Shown here: piece after piece, positions 36,009-44,153 of the stretch | Numbering within the stretch: position 1 is the first letter of the stretch | How the letters are laid out: the number at the start of each line of letters is the position of its first letter | Source: Myxococcales bacterium | GTDB lineage: Bacteria; Myxococcota_A; UBA796; GCA-2862545 | Reading direction: 5' to 3' | DNA: 64,000 nt | Assembly: GCA_019634415.1 (NCBI GenBank) | Contig: JAHQVJ010000093.1 | Span: 62,001-126,000, forward strand | Notes under the pieces: model-generated | Databases searched by the model: none | Told to the model about the DNA's origin: nothing | Seen by the model: the letters and a program-made list of their open reading frames with translations, nothing else | Position numbers and translations under genes: made by a program

Positions 36009-36749
36009 TCAGCGACGCACCTGACCACGATGGCCGGGCTCCGTGGGCTCGTCGGACCCATCCACCTCGAGCAGCTCCGTCTCGATGAAGTCGGCCTGGC
36101 TCAGGCGCCGAAACGTGGACTGGGGCGTCTGCTCGGGCTGCGCCGGAAAGGACGCGGGATCCACCAGATCCTGCGACAGGTCGTCCGACAGTGCAGCGTC
36201 GTCGGCGGTCAGCTGGCGAAGTCGGCTCCGCAGCCCGTCGTTGTCGTTGTTGTAGAGCAGGATGCGCCGATAGGTTCGGATGGCGCGATCCACCCGACCA
36301 CACTGCACGTACATCTCGGCTCGAGTGACGGTGTAGAAGGGATCGGCCCCTCGCTGCTGCCCCCCCTGGGGCGTCGCTGGCCGATCCAGCCGCTCCAGCA
36401 CGGATCGCACCACCACGTCGGTGGGCTCCAGCGCCAAGAACTCCTCGGCCCGCGCTCGCGCGAGGTCGTGACGCCCTGCTCGCTCCAGCGCCAGCACGAA
36501 GAGCTGGGCATTGGAGGGACTGCGCTTCGGGTCGACGTCGACCGCCTCCAGGGCCACGAGCGCCTCGTGGTACTGCCCCACCTCGACACACGCCCTGGCC
36601 AGCAGCGCGGATGCCTCGGGCATGGGGGTGCCCCGCACGCCACGAGCGAGCACACCGGCCGCCTCGGCCCAGCGCCGCCGTCGAACCAGCTCCTCCCCCA
36701 CCTGCACGTACGCCATCGCCGTGGGATCCTCGGAGAGGATCTCCATCAA
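36009..36749 (-). CDS. TPR-repeat protein in the aro operon
   Basis: About 245 residues with two to three TPR-like helical hairpins in the first 130 (for example VGEELVRRRRWAEAAGVLARG and ARACVEVGQYHEALVALEAV) and another near TRAEMYVQCGRVDRAIRTYRRIL. The last 70 residues are acidic and probably unstructured. The start is uncertain: TTG at 36749 or ATG at 36746. Sequence with coding character continues upstream (SDPELDLL) in the same frame as the preceding lipoprotein's stop, with no ATG or GTG, so a non-standard start such as CTG at 36773 is possible. It may scaffold proteins; the role is unknown. Confidence 0.7.
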   Translation of the reverse strand: MMEILSEDPTAMAYVQVGEELVRRRRWAEAAGVLARGVRGTPMPEASALLARACVEVGQYHEALVALEAVDVDPKRSPSNAQLFVLALERAGRHDLARARAEEFLALEPTDVVVRSVLERLDRPATPQGGQQRGADPFYTVTRAEMYVQCGRVDRAIRTYRRILLYNNDNDGLRSRLRQLTADDAALSDDLSQDLVDPASFPAQPEQTPQSTFRRLSQADFIETELLEVDGSDEPTEPGHRGQVRR

Positions 36750-36806
36750 CAGGTCGAGCTCTGGGTCAGACAGCGGAATCGCGCATCCGGGGAGTGGTCG
36801 AGCGGC

Positions 36807-37331
36807 TCACCGGGGAAGGAGCAGAAAGCTCTCCTCGGTGGACCCCATGGATACTAGTACCACGAGGTCGCCGAACGCGCGCCCATCGGCGCCTTCGGGA
36901 AACGAGTCCACGTACAGATAGAGCCGTGCGAGTCCGTCGTCGTCGGTGCTCAGGGTCAGCTCGTCGCTCATCGGAAACGGCTGTAGGAACTCGTCGCGCT
37001 CGGCATCCCACAGCAGCTCGCACTGAACGCACTGATCGGGCTCCACCACCACCAGCTCTTCGGCGGCGACGGGCCAAGCAGCGCCCTCCTCGCTCATCCA
37101 CACCACCAGCTCCACCTCGGTGACGGGCTCGCCAGTGGCGCTGTCGTAGACCATCACGTCCACGGGCACCAGCGCCCCGAGGCCGTCGTCTTCCCCGTCG
37201 TAGGGAGCCTCCCACGCCACGGGAACGGGCTCGGGGAGCAGCAAGGTCTGAGGGGGCTCCTCCTCGCCACACGCCGCACCCACGGCCAACAGAGCCGCGT
37301 AGGGGAGAGCGGAGAAGAAGGAGCGCGTCAT
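36807..37331 (-). CDS. Small acidic lipoprotein
   Basis: A signal peptide ends at VGAAC with the lipobox cysteine at about residue 22, so the product should be lipid-anchored. The mature part (about 150 residues) is acidic and beta-rich, with DVMVYDSATGEPVTEVELVVW resembling an Ig-like or big-like strand pattern. It has one CVQC pair near residue 107. No family is recognised. The ATG overlaps the aroB stop by four bases, so it is translated with the shikimate genes although it is an envelope protein. Confidence 0.75.
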   Translation of the reverse strand: MTRSFFSALPYAALLAVGAACGEEEPPQTLLLPEPVPVAWEAPYDGEDDGLGALVPVDVMVYDSATGEPVTEVELVVWMSEEGAAWPVAAEELVVVEPDQCVQCELLWDAERDEFLQPFPMSDELTLSTDDDGLARLYLYVDSFPEGADGRAFGDLVVLVSMGSTEESFLLLPR

Positions 37332-38410
37332 GGGTGGTGGCTCCACAGCAGGGGGGCATGGTCTCTGGAGACCGGCACCACTGTGTATACCCCGGCGCGC
37401 ACCGGTAGGGGCACCGAGATCGACGAGGCGGCGCCCTTCTTGTCTGCCTGGAGTGCCCGCAACAGGCGCGATTCGTCGACCTCGTCGAAGCTTGTCAGCG
37501 CCCCGACCCGGTCGAGCACGTCGCGGAGCATCTCGGGAAAGGCCCCGTCCTCGCACACGCCGCGTGCAAGCGCATAGCGAGCCTCGGCCACCAAGCCGAC
37601 GGCCACCGCGCACCCGTGGGGAAGCACCCCGTGGCCCAGCGCCGTCTCCAGCGCGTGCCCCACGGTGTGGCCCGCGTTGAGCAGCATGCGCACGCCTGCC
37701 TCCCGGGCATCCTCGGCCACCACGCGCGCCTTGACCGCCACGCAGCGCGCCACCACCTCCATCGGATCGTCGAGTCCGGACAGGCCGCGGCCCGACCGCC
37801 CGAGGTCCTCCAGCAGCGAGGCATCACCGATGGCGGCGGTCTTGACCACCTCCCCCAGGCCCGAGCGCACCTCGACGTCGGCGAGGGTGCCGAGCGTGTC
37901 GAGCGCTGCCCAGACGAGGGAGGGCTGATGGAACGCGCCCAACAGGTTCTTCCCGGTGGGGTGGTTCACCGCGGTCTTGCCGCCCACCGAGGCGTCCACC
38001 ATGGCGAGCAGCGTGGTGGGGAGCGTCACGAAGGGCAGCCCGCGCAAGGTGCATGCTGCAGCGAAGCCAGCCACGTCCCCCACCACCCCACCCCCTAGGG
38101 CGATCACGGGGGTCGTGCGCCGCACACCGTGGGCCAGCAGCTCGTCCACCAGCCGCAGCCAGGTGGCGGACGTCTTGTGCACCTCGCCAGCCGGGAGCGA
38201 CACCTCGGTCAGGGGCACGTCCCCGAGTGCGGTGCGCACGGCCCCGGCCCACAGGGGCCCCACGGTGTCGTCCGTCACCAGCACCGCACCGTCGCGAGCC
38301 CCCGGTACTGCGGCCAGCAGCGCCTCCTGCAGGCCCGCGTAGCCCTGGTCGCTCACCACGACGTCGTAGGGGTCGGTGGCCAGGGCGACAGGCACCCGTC
38401 GCAGCGTCAC
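37328..38410 (-). CDS. aroB: 3-dehydroquinate synthase
   Basis: AroB turns DAHP into 3-dehydroquinate, using NAD and a metal. The NAD region has ALGGGVVGDVAGFAAA near residues 100-115, followed by LPTTLLAMVDASVGGKTAVN near 127-146. The metal-site helix LNAGHTVGHALE is near 247-258. Length is 360, normal. Start is GTG at 38410, overlapping the aroK stop (GTGA). Confidence 0.95.
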   Translation of the reverse strand: MTLRRVPVALATDPYDVVVSDQGYAGLQEALLAAVPGARDGAVLVTDDTVGPLWAGAVRTALGDVPLTEVSLPAGEVHKTSATWLRLVDELLAHGVRRTTPVIALGGGVVGDVAGFAAACTLRGLPFVTLPTTLLAMVDASVGGKTAVNHPTGKNLLGAFHQPSLVWAALDTLGTLADVEVRSGLGEVVKTAAIGDASLLEDLGRSGRGLSGLDDPMEVVARCVAVKARVVAEDAREAGVRMLLNAGHTVGHALETALGHGVLPHGCAVAVGLVAEARYALARGVCEDGAFPEMLRDVLDRVGALTSFDEVDESRLLRALQADKKGAASSISVPLPVRAGVYTVVPVSRDHAPLLWSHHP

Positions 38411-38922
38411 ATCGCCTCCATCACCAGGTCCACGACCTGCTCGGGCGTCCGGCCGTCGGTGACGATCCGCACGGCTGCCTGGTCGTATGCCGGCTGGCGC
38501 GCTGCGTACAGCTCGGCCACGCCAGCACCCCACAGCGGACGGTCCCCTGCAGCAGCGCCGATCCGCTTTCGCAGCGTGTCCAGGGAGGCCTGGAGGTGCA
38601 CCGTGAGGTAGCTACCCTGCAGCAAGGCGCGGTTGCGGTCGCTCGCGAAGGCGCCGCCCCCGGTGGCCAGCACGCGGTGCGCCCCGTCGCACAGCGTCTC
38701 GATCACCGCCGTCTCCCGCGCGCGGAACACCTCCTCCCCTTCAAGGCGGATCTGGTCCGCCACGGCCCCGTGGCGCGCCGCCAGCACGTCGTCCGTATCC
38801 ACGAAGGACCACCCCAGACGGCGTGCGAGCTGCATTCCCACACAGCTCTTGCCCGCGCCCATGAACCCCACGAGGGCAACGCCCCCTGCCCGTCCTTCCC
38901 CAGGGTGCTGCTGCGCTGTCAT
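38407..38922 (-). CDS. aroK: Shikimate kinase
   Basis: AroK phosphorylates shikimate with ATP. The P-loop GFMGAGKS is near residues 20-27. The shikimate site has FVDTDD near 40-45, the EVFRARE helix, and LATGGGAF near 84-91. The lid arginine region is GDRPLWG. Length is 171. I chose the ATG at 38922 because a G-rich site precedes it; a GTG at 38934 is possible. It is the first gene of the minus-strand aro-acc-ung operon and diverges from the YbjN-like gene. Confidence 0.93.
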   Translation of the reverse strand: MTAQQHPGEGRAGGVALVGFMGAGKSCVGMQLARRLGWSFVDTDDVLAARHGAVADQIRLEGEEVFRARETAVIETLCDGAHRVLATGGGAFASDRNRALLQGSYLTVHLQASLDTLRKRIGAAAGDRPLWGAGVAELYAARQPAYDQAAVRIVTDGRTPEQVVDLVMEAM

Positions 38923-39001
38923 CGATGCCCCCACACGCGGTCTTCCCCGCCCGTCCCGCTCGGTGTAGCCTCGACATCATCGTGACAGGACGACGCGACC
39001 C

Positions 39002-39430
39002 ATGAACCGCCTGAAAATCCTCGAGGAGCGTGTCAACGCCTACCTCGGAGAGATGAACCTCGCCCCCGAGCGGGAGTCCGACGAGCTGTACCTCTTCAAG
39101 TACGGCTCCACCGTCGTGATGATCTCGCTGTTCGAGGAGGGGGAAGACACCTTCGTGCGCTTCGCCTCCATCATGCTCAAGGACTTCGAGCCCAGCCTCG
39201 AGCTGCTGCAGCGGATCCTCCGCCTGAACACCGAGGTTCTCTTCGGCAGCTTCTTGCTCTTCGAAGACAACACGCTATCGTTTTCCGCGACCCTACTCGG
39301 CAATCATCTGGATTACGACGAATTCGAGCGCACACTGCGCTACGTCGCCAAGGTGTCCGACGACTACGACGACGAGTTTCAGGTTCTGGGTGGCGGACAG
39401 CGCGCGGAAGACGTGCTGCGCGAAGCCTAG
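39002..39430 (+). CDS. YbjN-like domain protein
   Basis: A 142-residue acidic protein with the type III secretion chaperone-like fold typical of YbjN proteins: LEERVNAYLGEMNL at the start, a beta-sheet section (LYLFKYGSTVVMISLF, FVRFASIML), and helices LELLQRILRLNTEVLFGSF. Such proteins are linked to envelope or stress traits in other bacteria, without a known mechanism. It diverges from aroK and precedes the bactofilin-like gene by 27 bases. Confidence 0.7.
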   Translation: MNRLKILEERVNAYLGEMNLAPERESDELYLFKYGSTVVMISLFEEGEDTFVRFASIMLKDFEPSLELLQRILRLNTEVLFGSFLLFEDNTLSFSATLLGNHLDYDEFERTLRYVAKVSDDYDDEFQVLGGGQRAEDVLREA

Positions 39431-39457
39431 AGCCCGCCGCCCGAGGAGCCCCCGCCC

Positions 39458-40471
39458 ATGGCCCAACGACCCCGCTTCTCCCTCCCCGACGGCCTCCGCA
39501 TGGAGATCACCCCCGACGGGCTGGACGTCGAGTTCGACGGGGACGTGGAGCTGTCGCAGGATCTCGACGCGGGGCTGCATCGGGTGGTGGCCACGGGCGA
39601 CCTCACCGTCACGCTGCACCGGATCACGGGCACGCTGCGAGCGGGCGGCGTGCTCACCCTGAAGGGCAACGTGGAAGCGGACCACCTGCACGGGAAGCGA
39701 GTGGTGCTCGGGGATCAGAACATCCGCTGCACCTCCATCTCGGCCGACGAGTGCATCGAGATCGGCGCTGCCGGGCTGGCCGTCGACGCGATCATCGCAC
39801 CCGAGGTCCAGATCCACGGTCAGGCCTCGGGACGAGTCACGGTGATCGAGAGCGACAACCCGCGCGGCCCCACCCTCATCAAAGGTGGGTTCAGCGTATC
39901 GGACTACAACGACATGTTCGGCAACGCCGACGCGTTCCTGGCCCAGCGCGGCCTGCGTCGCCTCGGGCCCGAGGGCCCCGCACCCAGCCGCACCGTGCCC
40001 CCTGCCCCGCAGCGCAGCGCCGAGAACCGACCGGCGGGCCCGAGCACGTCCCGCACGAGCCCGAGCCCGAGCCCGGAGCAGACCCAGCCGCTGCCAGCCT
40101 TGCGCGACGCCCCCCCCCAGGGCCTGCCCTTCGACGACGATCAGGAACCCACCGTGGTCAAGGAGCCCGCCCAGCGGCGCCCTGCCCCACCCACGGTGCC
40201 CCTGGATCCCGAGGAGCAGGAGCGCAGGCAGCGCCTCGCCGACGCGCTCCATCGCATCACCAGCTGCTACCAGGGAGGCGAAGCGCCGCCCGCGGTGGAG
40301 CAGCTGCGCATCTTGGTGGAGAGCGGCGACACGGGTGCCCTGAAGCGCAACATCACCGAGGTGTGGAACGGGCTGCTGGGCTACCACCAGAAGCGCGGCA
40401 TCCGCCCCCATCATCAGGTGACCCACGCCTTCAACCTGATCCACGGGCTGGTGCAGGCCTCCGTCCCCTGA
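39458..40471 (+). CDS. Bactofilin-like polymer-forming domain protein with disordered tail
   Basis: Residues about 20-155 show short repeated beta segments (GDLTVTLHRITG, GGVLTLKGNVEADHLHGKRVVLGDQ, VDAIIAPEVQIHGQASGRVTV) like the beta-helix of bactofilins and FapA-type proteins. Residues about 175-255 are Pro/Ser/Arg-rich and probably disordered. The last 80 are helical. If bactofilin-like, it could form cytoskeletal filaments. The call rests on pattern only; a FapA/DUF342 relation is also possible. Confidence 0.5.
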   Translation: MAQRPRFSLPDGLRMEITPDGLDVEFDGDVELSQDLDAGLHRVVATGDLTVTLHRITGTLRAGGVLTLKGNVEADHLHGKRVVLGDQNIRCTSISADECIEIGAAGLAVDAIIAPEVQIHGQASGRVTVIESDNPRGPTLIKGGFSVSDYNDMFGNADAFLAQRGLRRLGPEGPAPSRTVPPAPQRSAENRPAGPSTSRTSPSPSPEQTQPLPALRDAPPQGLPFDDDQEPTVVKEPAQRRPAPPTVPLDPEEQERRQRLADALHRITSCYQGGEAPPAVEQLRILVESGDTGALKRNITEVWNGLLGYHQKRGIRPHHQVTHAFNLIHGLVQASVP

Positions 40472-40642
40472 GGGACCGCGCTGCGGCCACACCGGCCCTC
40501 GCTCGCCCGACGGGGTTCAGCGACCCGCGGAAGATGATGTCACGATGAGGCTGTTCGCAGCGGGATCGTCGACGCGAAGGTGCGTCGAGTTTTACCGCTG
40601 CTTGACTGGCACTAAGATAATGTGCCGCCTCTCGGAGACACC
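40472..40642 (+). promoter_or_regulatory. Upstream region of the VWA lipoprotein cluster
   Basis: The 171-base gap is AT-richer near its end. TTTACC (40591-40596) and TAAGAT (40613-40618), with a 16-base spacer, could be a sigma-70 promoter. GGAG at 40634-40637 is five bases before the ATG at 40643 and fixes that start. Confidence 0.4.
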
Positions 40643-41929
40643 ATGCGCGCCCTGCTCTACGCCTCCATCCCCTTGGCTCTCGTGGCCTGCAACCGCTACG
40701 ACCTCTTCCGGGTCGCGGGCCACCAACAGGAGACCTTCACCAACAGGGCAGACGTCCTCTTCGTCATCGACAACTCCGACTCCATGGTGGAGGAGGCGGA
40801 GTCGCTCGCCGTCAACTTCGCGACCTTCATCAACGAGCTGGAGACCGTGGAGGACACGCGAACCTTCGACGGCCTCGGAGACGCGGTCGCGAACTACGTC
40901 GACGAGGTGACCCTGCGGACTCAGTTCGTGGACTACTCCTTCGCCGTCACGAACACCGACCCGGACCGGACCGAGGGTCGGATCGAAGAGGTCATCCGGC
41001 GCACCGACGACGACGTGCCCACGCGGTTCATCCGTGAGCTGACCTGCAAGAACACCTGCTTCACGGCCAGCTCCGCCCTTCCCGCGGCACCTCCGGGCTA
41101 CTCCTGCGGCGACCCCCTCGGCGGCTTCCTCACCCAGGACTACCTGGACTGCACCTGCGGCGAGGACGACTGGCAGGGCAACTGCAGCGGAACGGGCATC
41201 GAGGAGGGGCTGGAGTCCGTCTTCCTGGCCATGTGCCGCGCCGTGCCGAACCCGCCCACCGCCTGCTTCGAAGATGGCGTGAACTCCGAGGGGATCAAGT
41301 ACTTCTCCCCCATCCGCGAGGGGGCGACCCTGAGCAACGAGGGGCTGCTCCGAGACAACGCGAACATGATCGTCGTGGTGGTCACCGACGAAGGAGACAG
41401 CTCCCGCCGGCTCGGTCGCGAAGAGATCCCGGTGGAGTACGAGCGCCTGTTCGCCCAGTTCGGGGACCGTCGGATGACCTGGGTGTTCATCGGCCCCGGC
41501 CAAGACGAGACCGGCGACGTGGTGTGCCCGGGCACCGCCACCAACTTCGCCGTCACCCGCTACGCCTACATGGCCTTCACCACCGGCGGGCGGGTCATCG
41601 ACATCTTCGACAGCTCCTGCGACACCAAGGACTTCGACGGACCACTGGGTGAGCTCGGCGAGCTGCTCACGAACCTGCTCACCGCCTTCCCACTCCAGTC
41701 CGTGCCCGTGCCCGGCACCATCACGGTGGTGGTGGACGGCAAGAACGTGGGCGAGGCCGAGAACCTCGGCGCAGGTCTGTTCGGTCTGGACGAGTTCTCC
41801 GACGGCTGGAGCTACCAGTCCTCCGACAACAGCATCAAGTTCTGGGGCGCGGCCATCCCGCCCTACGACAGCAACGTCGAGGTCTTCTACCAGCCCATCG
41901 ACGGGATTCCCCGCGACCTGCCCTTCTAG
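40643..41929 (+). CDS. Lipoprotein with VWA-type metal-binding domain
   Basis: The signal sequence ends with LVAC, so Cys16 is likely lipidated. The mature protein has a von Willebrand A-like domain: VLFVIDNSDSM near residues 39-49 is the MIDAS motif DxSxS, and IVVVVTDEGDSS near 247-258 supplies the later acidic site. Between them is a Cys-rich insert (TCKNTCF, YSCGDP, CTCGEDDWQGNC), probably disulfide-bonded. Such proteins act in adhesion or surface assembly; this one is typical of large delta-proteobacterial genomes. It is 428 residues from the ATG at 40643; a GTG at 40622 lacks a ribosome site. It is followed after 11 bases by an outer-membrane protein. Confidence 0.8.
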   Translation: MRALLYASIPLALVACNRYDLFRVAGHQQETFTNRADVLFVIDNSDSMVEEAESLAVNFATFINELETVEDTRTFDGLGDAVANYVDEVTLRTQFVDYSFAVTNTDPDRTEGRIEEVIRRTDDDVPTRFIRELTCKNTCFTASSALPAAPPGYSCGDPLGGFLTQDYLDCTCGEDDWQGNCSGTGIEEGLESVFLAMCRAVPNPPTACFEDGVNSEGIKYFSPIREGATLSNEGLLRDNANMIVVVVTDEGDSSRRLGREEIPVEYERLFAQFGDRRMTWVFIGPGQDETGDVVCPGTATNFAVTRYAYMAFTTGGRVIDIFDSSCDTKDFDGPLGELGELLTNLLTAFPLQSVPVPGTITVVVDGKNVGEAENLGAGLFGLDEFSDGWSYQSSDNSIKFWGAAIPPYDSNVEVFYQPIDGIPRDLPF

Positions 41930-41940
41930 TCGAGGACGCC

Positions 41941-42621
41941 GTGCTCAGATACTTCCTTGCCGCGCTCGCGGTGGTCACCACGCTGACCGCCAGCCCCGCC
42001 GTCGCTCAAGAGACCATCGATATCGGCATGATCCGCAACGAGGACGTTGCGGTGGTGCAGCAGCTGCTGTACCCGAAGGCCGGGCGCGTGGAGATCGGGC
42101 TGCATGCCGGCGTGATGCCCTTCGATGCCTACCTCACCACGCCCAACGGCCAGTTCTCCTGGACTCAGCACCTCTCCGAGCGCGTGGGTCTGTCGCTGGT
42201 GGCCGGTGCGGGCTACGGCCTGAAGTCCGGGGTGTACCGGGAGCTCGAGTCCCCCACCTTCGGGGTGGCCCCCTTCGCGTACCGCTACCTCGGCTCCGCC
42301 CTCGTCGGGCTCGAGTACGCGCCGATCTATGCCAAGCTCAACTTCAACGGCGCACGCGTCATCCACTTCGACGTGTACTTCCCGCTGCGCGGCGGGCTCA
42401 CCGTGGAGAGCTCGGTGATCCCCGACGGCGGCCTGGCCTTCGCGCCAACCGTCTCGCCGGGGATCGGCATGCGCTTCTTCCTGGGCAAGGTCGGCGCCCT
42501 GAAGTTCGAGATCCGCGATGATCTGCTGCTGCAGTACCGCTCGCTCACCGAGAGCTTCGAGTTCAAGCAGAACGCCAACGTCACCCTCGGGATCACGTTG
42601 TTCTCCGGGAAGGGCAAGTGA
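41941..42621 (+). CDS. Outer-membrane beta-barrel domain protein
   Basis: A signal peptide of 22 residues (cut after AVAQ) is followed by about 200 residues of alternating beta strands. These include RVEIGLHAGVMP, RVGLSLVAGAGY, APFAYRYLG, ALVGLEYAPIYAKLNF and the last strand VTLGITLF. The pattern fits small outer-membrane barrels of the myxobacterial type, often found next to TPR proteins. The start is GTG at 41941. Its stop overlaps the GTG start of the TPR gene. A role in motility, adhesion or transport is not decided by sequence. Confidence 0.75.
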   Translation: MLRYFLAALAVVTTLTASPAVAQETIDIGMIRNEDVAVVQQLLYPKAGRVEIGLHAGVMPFDAYLTTPNGQFSWTQHLSERVGLSLVAGAGYGLKSGVYRELESPTFGVAPFAYRYLGSALVGLEYAPIYAKLNFNGARVIHFDVYFPLRGGLTVESSVIPDGGLAFAPTVSPGIGMRFFLGKVGALKFEIRDDLLLQYRSLTESFEFKQNANVTLGITLFSGKGK

Positions 42622-44153
42622 TCGCCCTGACGCTGGCCTGGTGGTCGGGGCTCGCCTTCGCCCAGCCCGCGGACGCGCCCGAGGAGCCCGAGCCCCCCGT
42701 CGTCACCATCAGCCCAGGTGAGGTGGGCAAGCTGTTCGCCGACGTGGCGCAGGCCGCCGCCACGGGCAACCGCGACGAGGCCACGCAGAAGCTCGTGGCC
42801 ATCGTGCGCGACCCAGCCAAGGCGCCCGCCCACGGACAGGCCTGGGTGATGCTCGCCGATGCCTTCGCCGAGTACGAGCTGGATCTGGCCGCGGTGTCCG
42901 CTTGGGGCAAGGCTCTGTCGCTGGTGCCCGACACCGCCGCCCCCAGGGTGGAGGAGATCCTCGATCTGGCGGAGTCCACCGGGGAGACCCGGCCCGTGGC
43001 CGCCGCACTGGGGGGCAACGCCGCCATCCCGGTGGATCCCTCGCTGCGCAACCGCGTGGCCTACACCGCTGCCCGCTACCACCTCGGCGAGGGCAACTAC
43101 GGGCCCGCGCTCGGCATGCTCATGATGGCCGACTCGTCCCAGGGCAAGTTCGAGGACATCGAGCTGTTGCGCGGGGTGGTGCTCGCCCAGCAGGGCCGGC
43201 ACTCCGACGCCGTGGCTCCGCTGATCACGGCGGAGGCCATGGGTCGCAAGGTGGGCCGCAACACCCGCTTCGTGAACCGGGCCAACCTCAACATCGCGCG
43301 CGCCTACTACGCCTCGGGCAACTACACCCAGGCCATCCTGTTCTACGCGAAGGTGGAGCGCTCGTCGGAGGTCTGGCCCGACGCTCAGTTCGAGCGGGCC
43401 TGGGCGCACTTCCGCGGCAACGACATGAACGGCACGCTCGCGATGCTCTACACGCACGAGTCGCCGTTCTTCGCCGACGACTACCACAACCCCGAGGCCG
43501 ATCTGCTGCGGGCCTACGCACTGTTCATCATGTGCAAGTTCCCGGACGCCACGCAGGAGATCAACCAGTTCCAGGAGAAGTGGGAGCGGATCCGCGACGA
43601 CTACATGGCCGTGTCGATGACGCCGGAGGAGGCCTTCGCCGACACCCGCGCCTTCGTGCAGGGTGCGTCGCACACGCTCCCCGTGGCCCTGCTCCGCCGC
43701 TACAAGGCCGACGACCGCATGGCCGACGCCCTGAAGGCGGTGGCTGCGGCCGACGACGAGCTCGAGCGAGCCGAGACCGTGGGCGGCCCCCAGGGAGAGC
43801 TTGCCAGCGAGCTGATCCGCACCTTGCGCGACGAGCGGATCCGCATGGAGGGGCAGCGCGTGCTCGAGCGGGTCTCCGCTGCCGCGAAGGAGCTCGACGG
43901 CATGCTCACCGACATCGAGATCACCCGGCTCGACCTGCTGAACCTCGAGTCCGAGATGTACCAGCGCGCCGCGGCCACGGGGGTGCTGGAGTACGGCGAC
44001 CACGTGGGGCAGCTGCGCGACCTGCGGAAGTCCCGCAAGGGATTTCGGGTGTGGCCGTGGCAAGGAGAATACTGGGCCGACGAGGTTGGCTGGTACGTGT
44101 TCTCCGCGCGTCCCGACTGCCCGGACTCCATGGCCGTGGGAGAGGATGGATAG
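42618..44153 (+). CDS. Exported TPR-repeat protein
   Basis: A short signal peptide ends near AFAQ. The 511 residues are mostly helical, with TPR hairpins such as AWVMLADAFAEYELDLAAVSAWGKAL, YTAARYHLGEGNYGPALGML and LNIARAYYASGNYTQAILFY. A coiled-coil region lies at about 370-455. The end, RVWPWQGEYWADEVGWYVF followed by CPDSM, is a distinct conserved-looking motif. It is coupled to the outer-membrane barrel gene by a GTGA overlap and overlaps the M16 protease gene by eight bases. It probably works in the periplasm with the barrel. Confidence 0.8.
   Translation: MIALTLAWWSGLAFAQPADAPEEPEPPVVTISPGEVGKLFADVAQAAATGNRDEATQKLVAIVRDPAKAPAHGQAWVMLADAFAEYELDLAAVSAWGKALSLVPDTAAPRVEEILDLAESTGETRPVAAALGGNAAIPVDPSLRNRVAYTAARYHLGEGNYGPALGMLMMADSSQGKFEDIELLRGVVLAQQGRHSDAVAPLITAEAMGRKVGRNTRFVNRANLNIARAYYASGNYTQAILFYAKVERSSEVWPDAQFERAWAHFRGNDMNGTLAMLYTHESPFFADDYHNPEADLLRAYALFIMCKFPDATQEINQFQEKWERIRDDYMAVSMTPEEAFADTRAFVQGASHTLPVALLRRYKADDRMADALKAVAAADDELERAETVGGPQGELASELIRTLRDERIRMEGQRVLERVSAAAKELDGMLTDIEITRLDLLNLESEMYQRAAATGVLEYGDHVGQLRDLRKSRKGFRVWPWQGEYWADEVGWYVFSARPDCPDSMAVGEDG

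Noticed and set aside
40604-40624. Sigma-54 promoter (TGGCAC) before the VWA lipoprotein
   Set aside because: The GG and the next GC are 14 bases apart instead of 10, so the -12 element does not fit.
40545-40910. 121-codon plus-strand frame before the VWA lipoprotein
   Set aside because: It overlaps the lipoprotein gene in another frame and is Ser/Thr/Pro/Arg-rich, a typical shadow.
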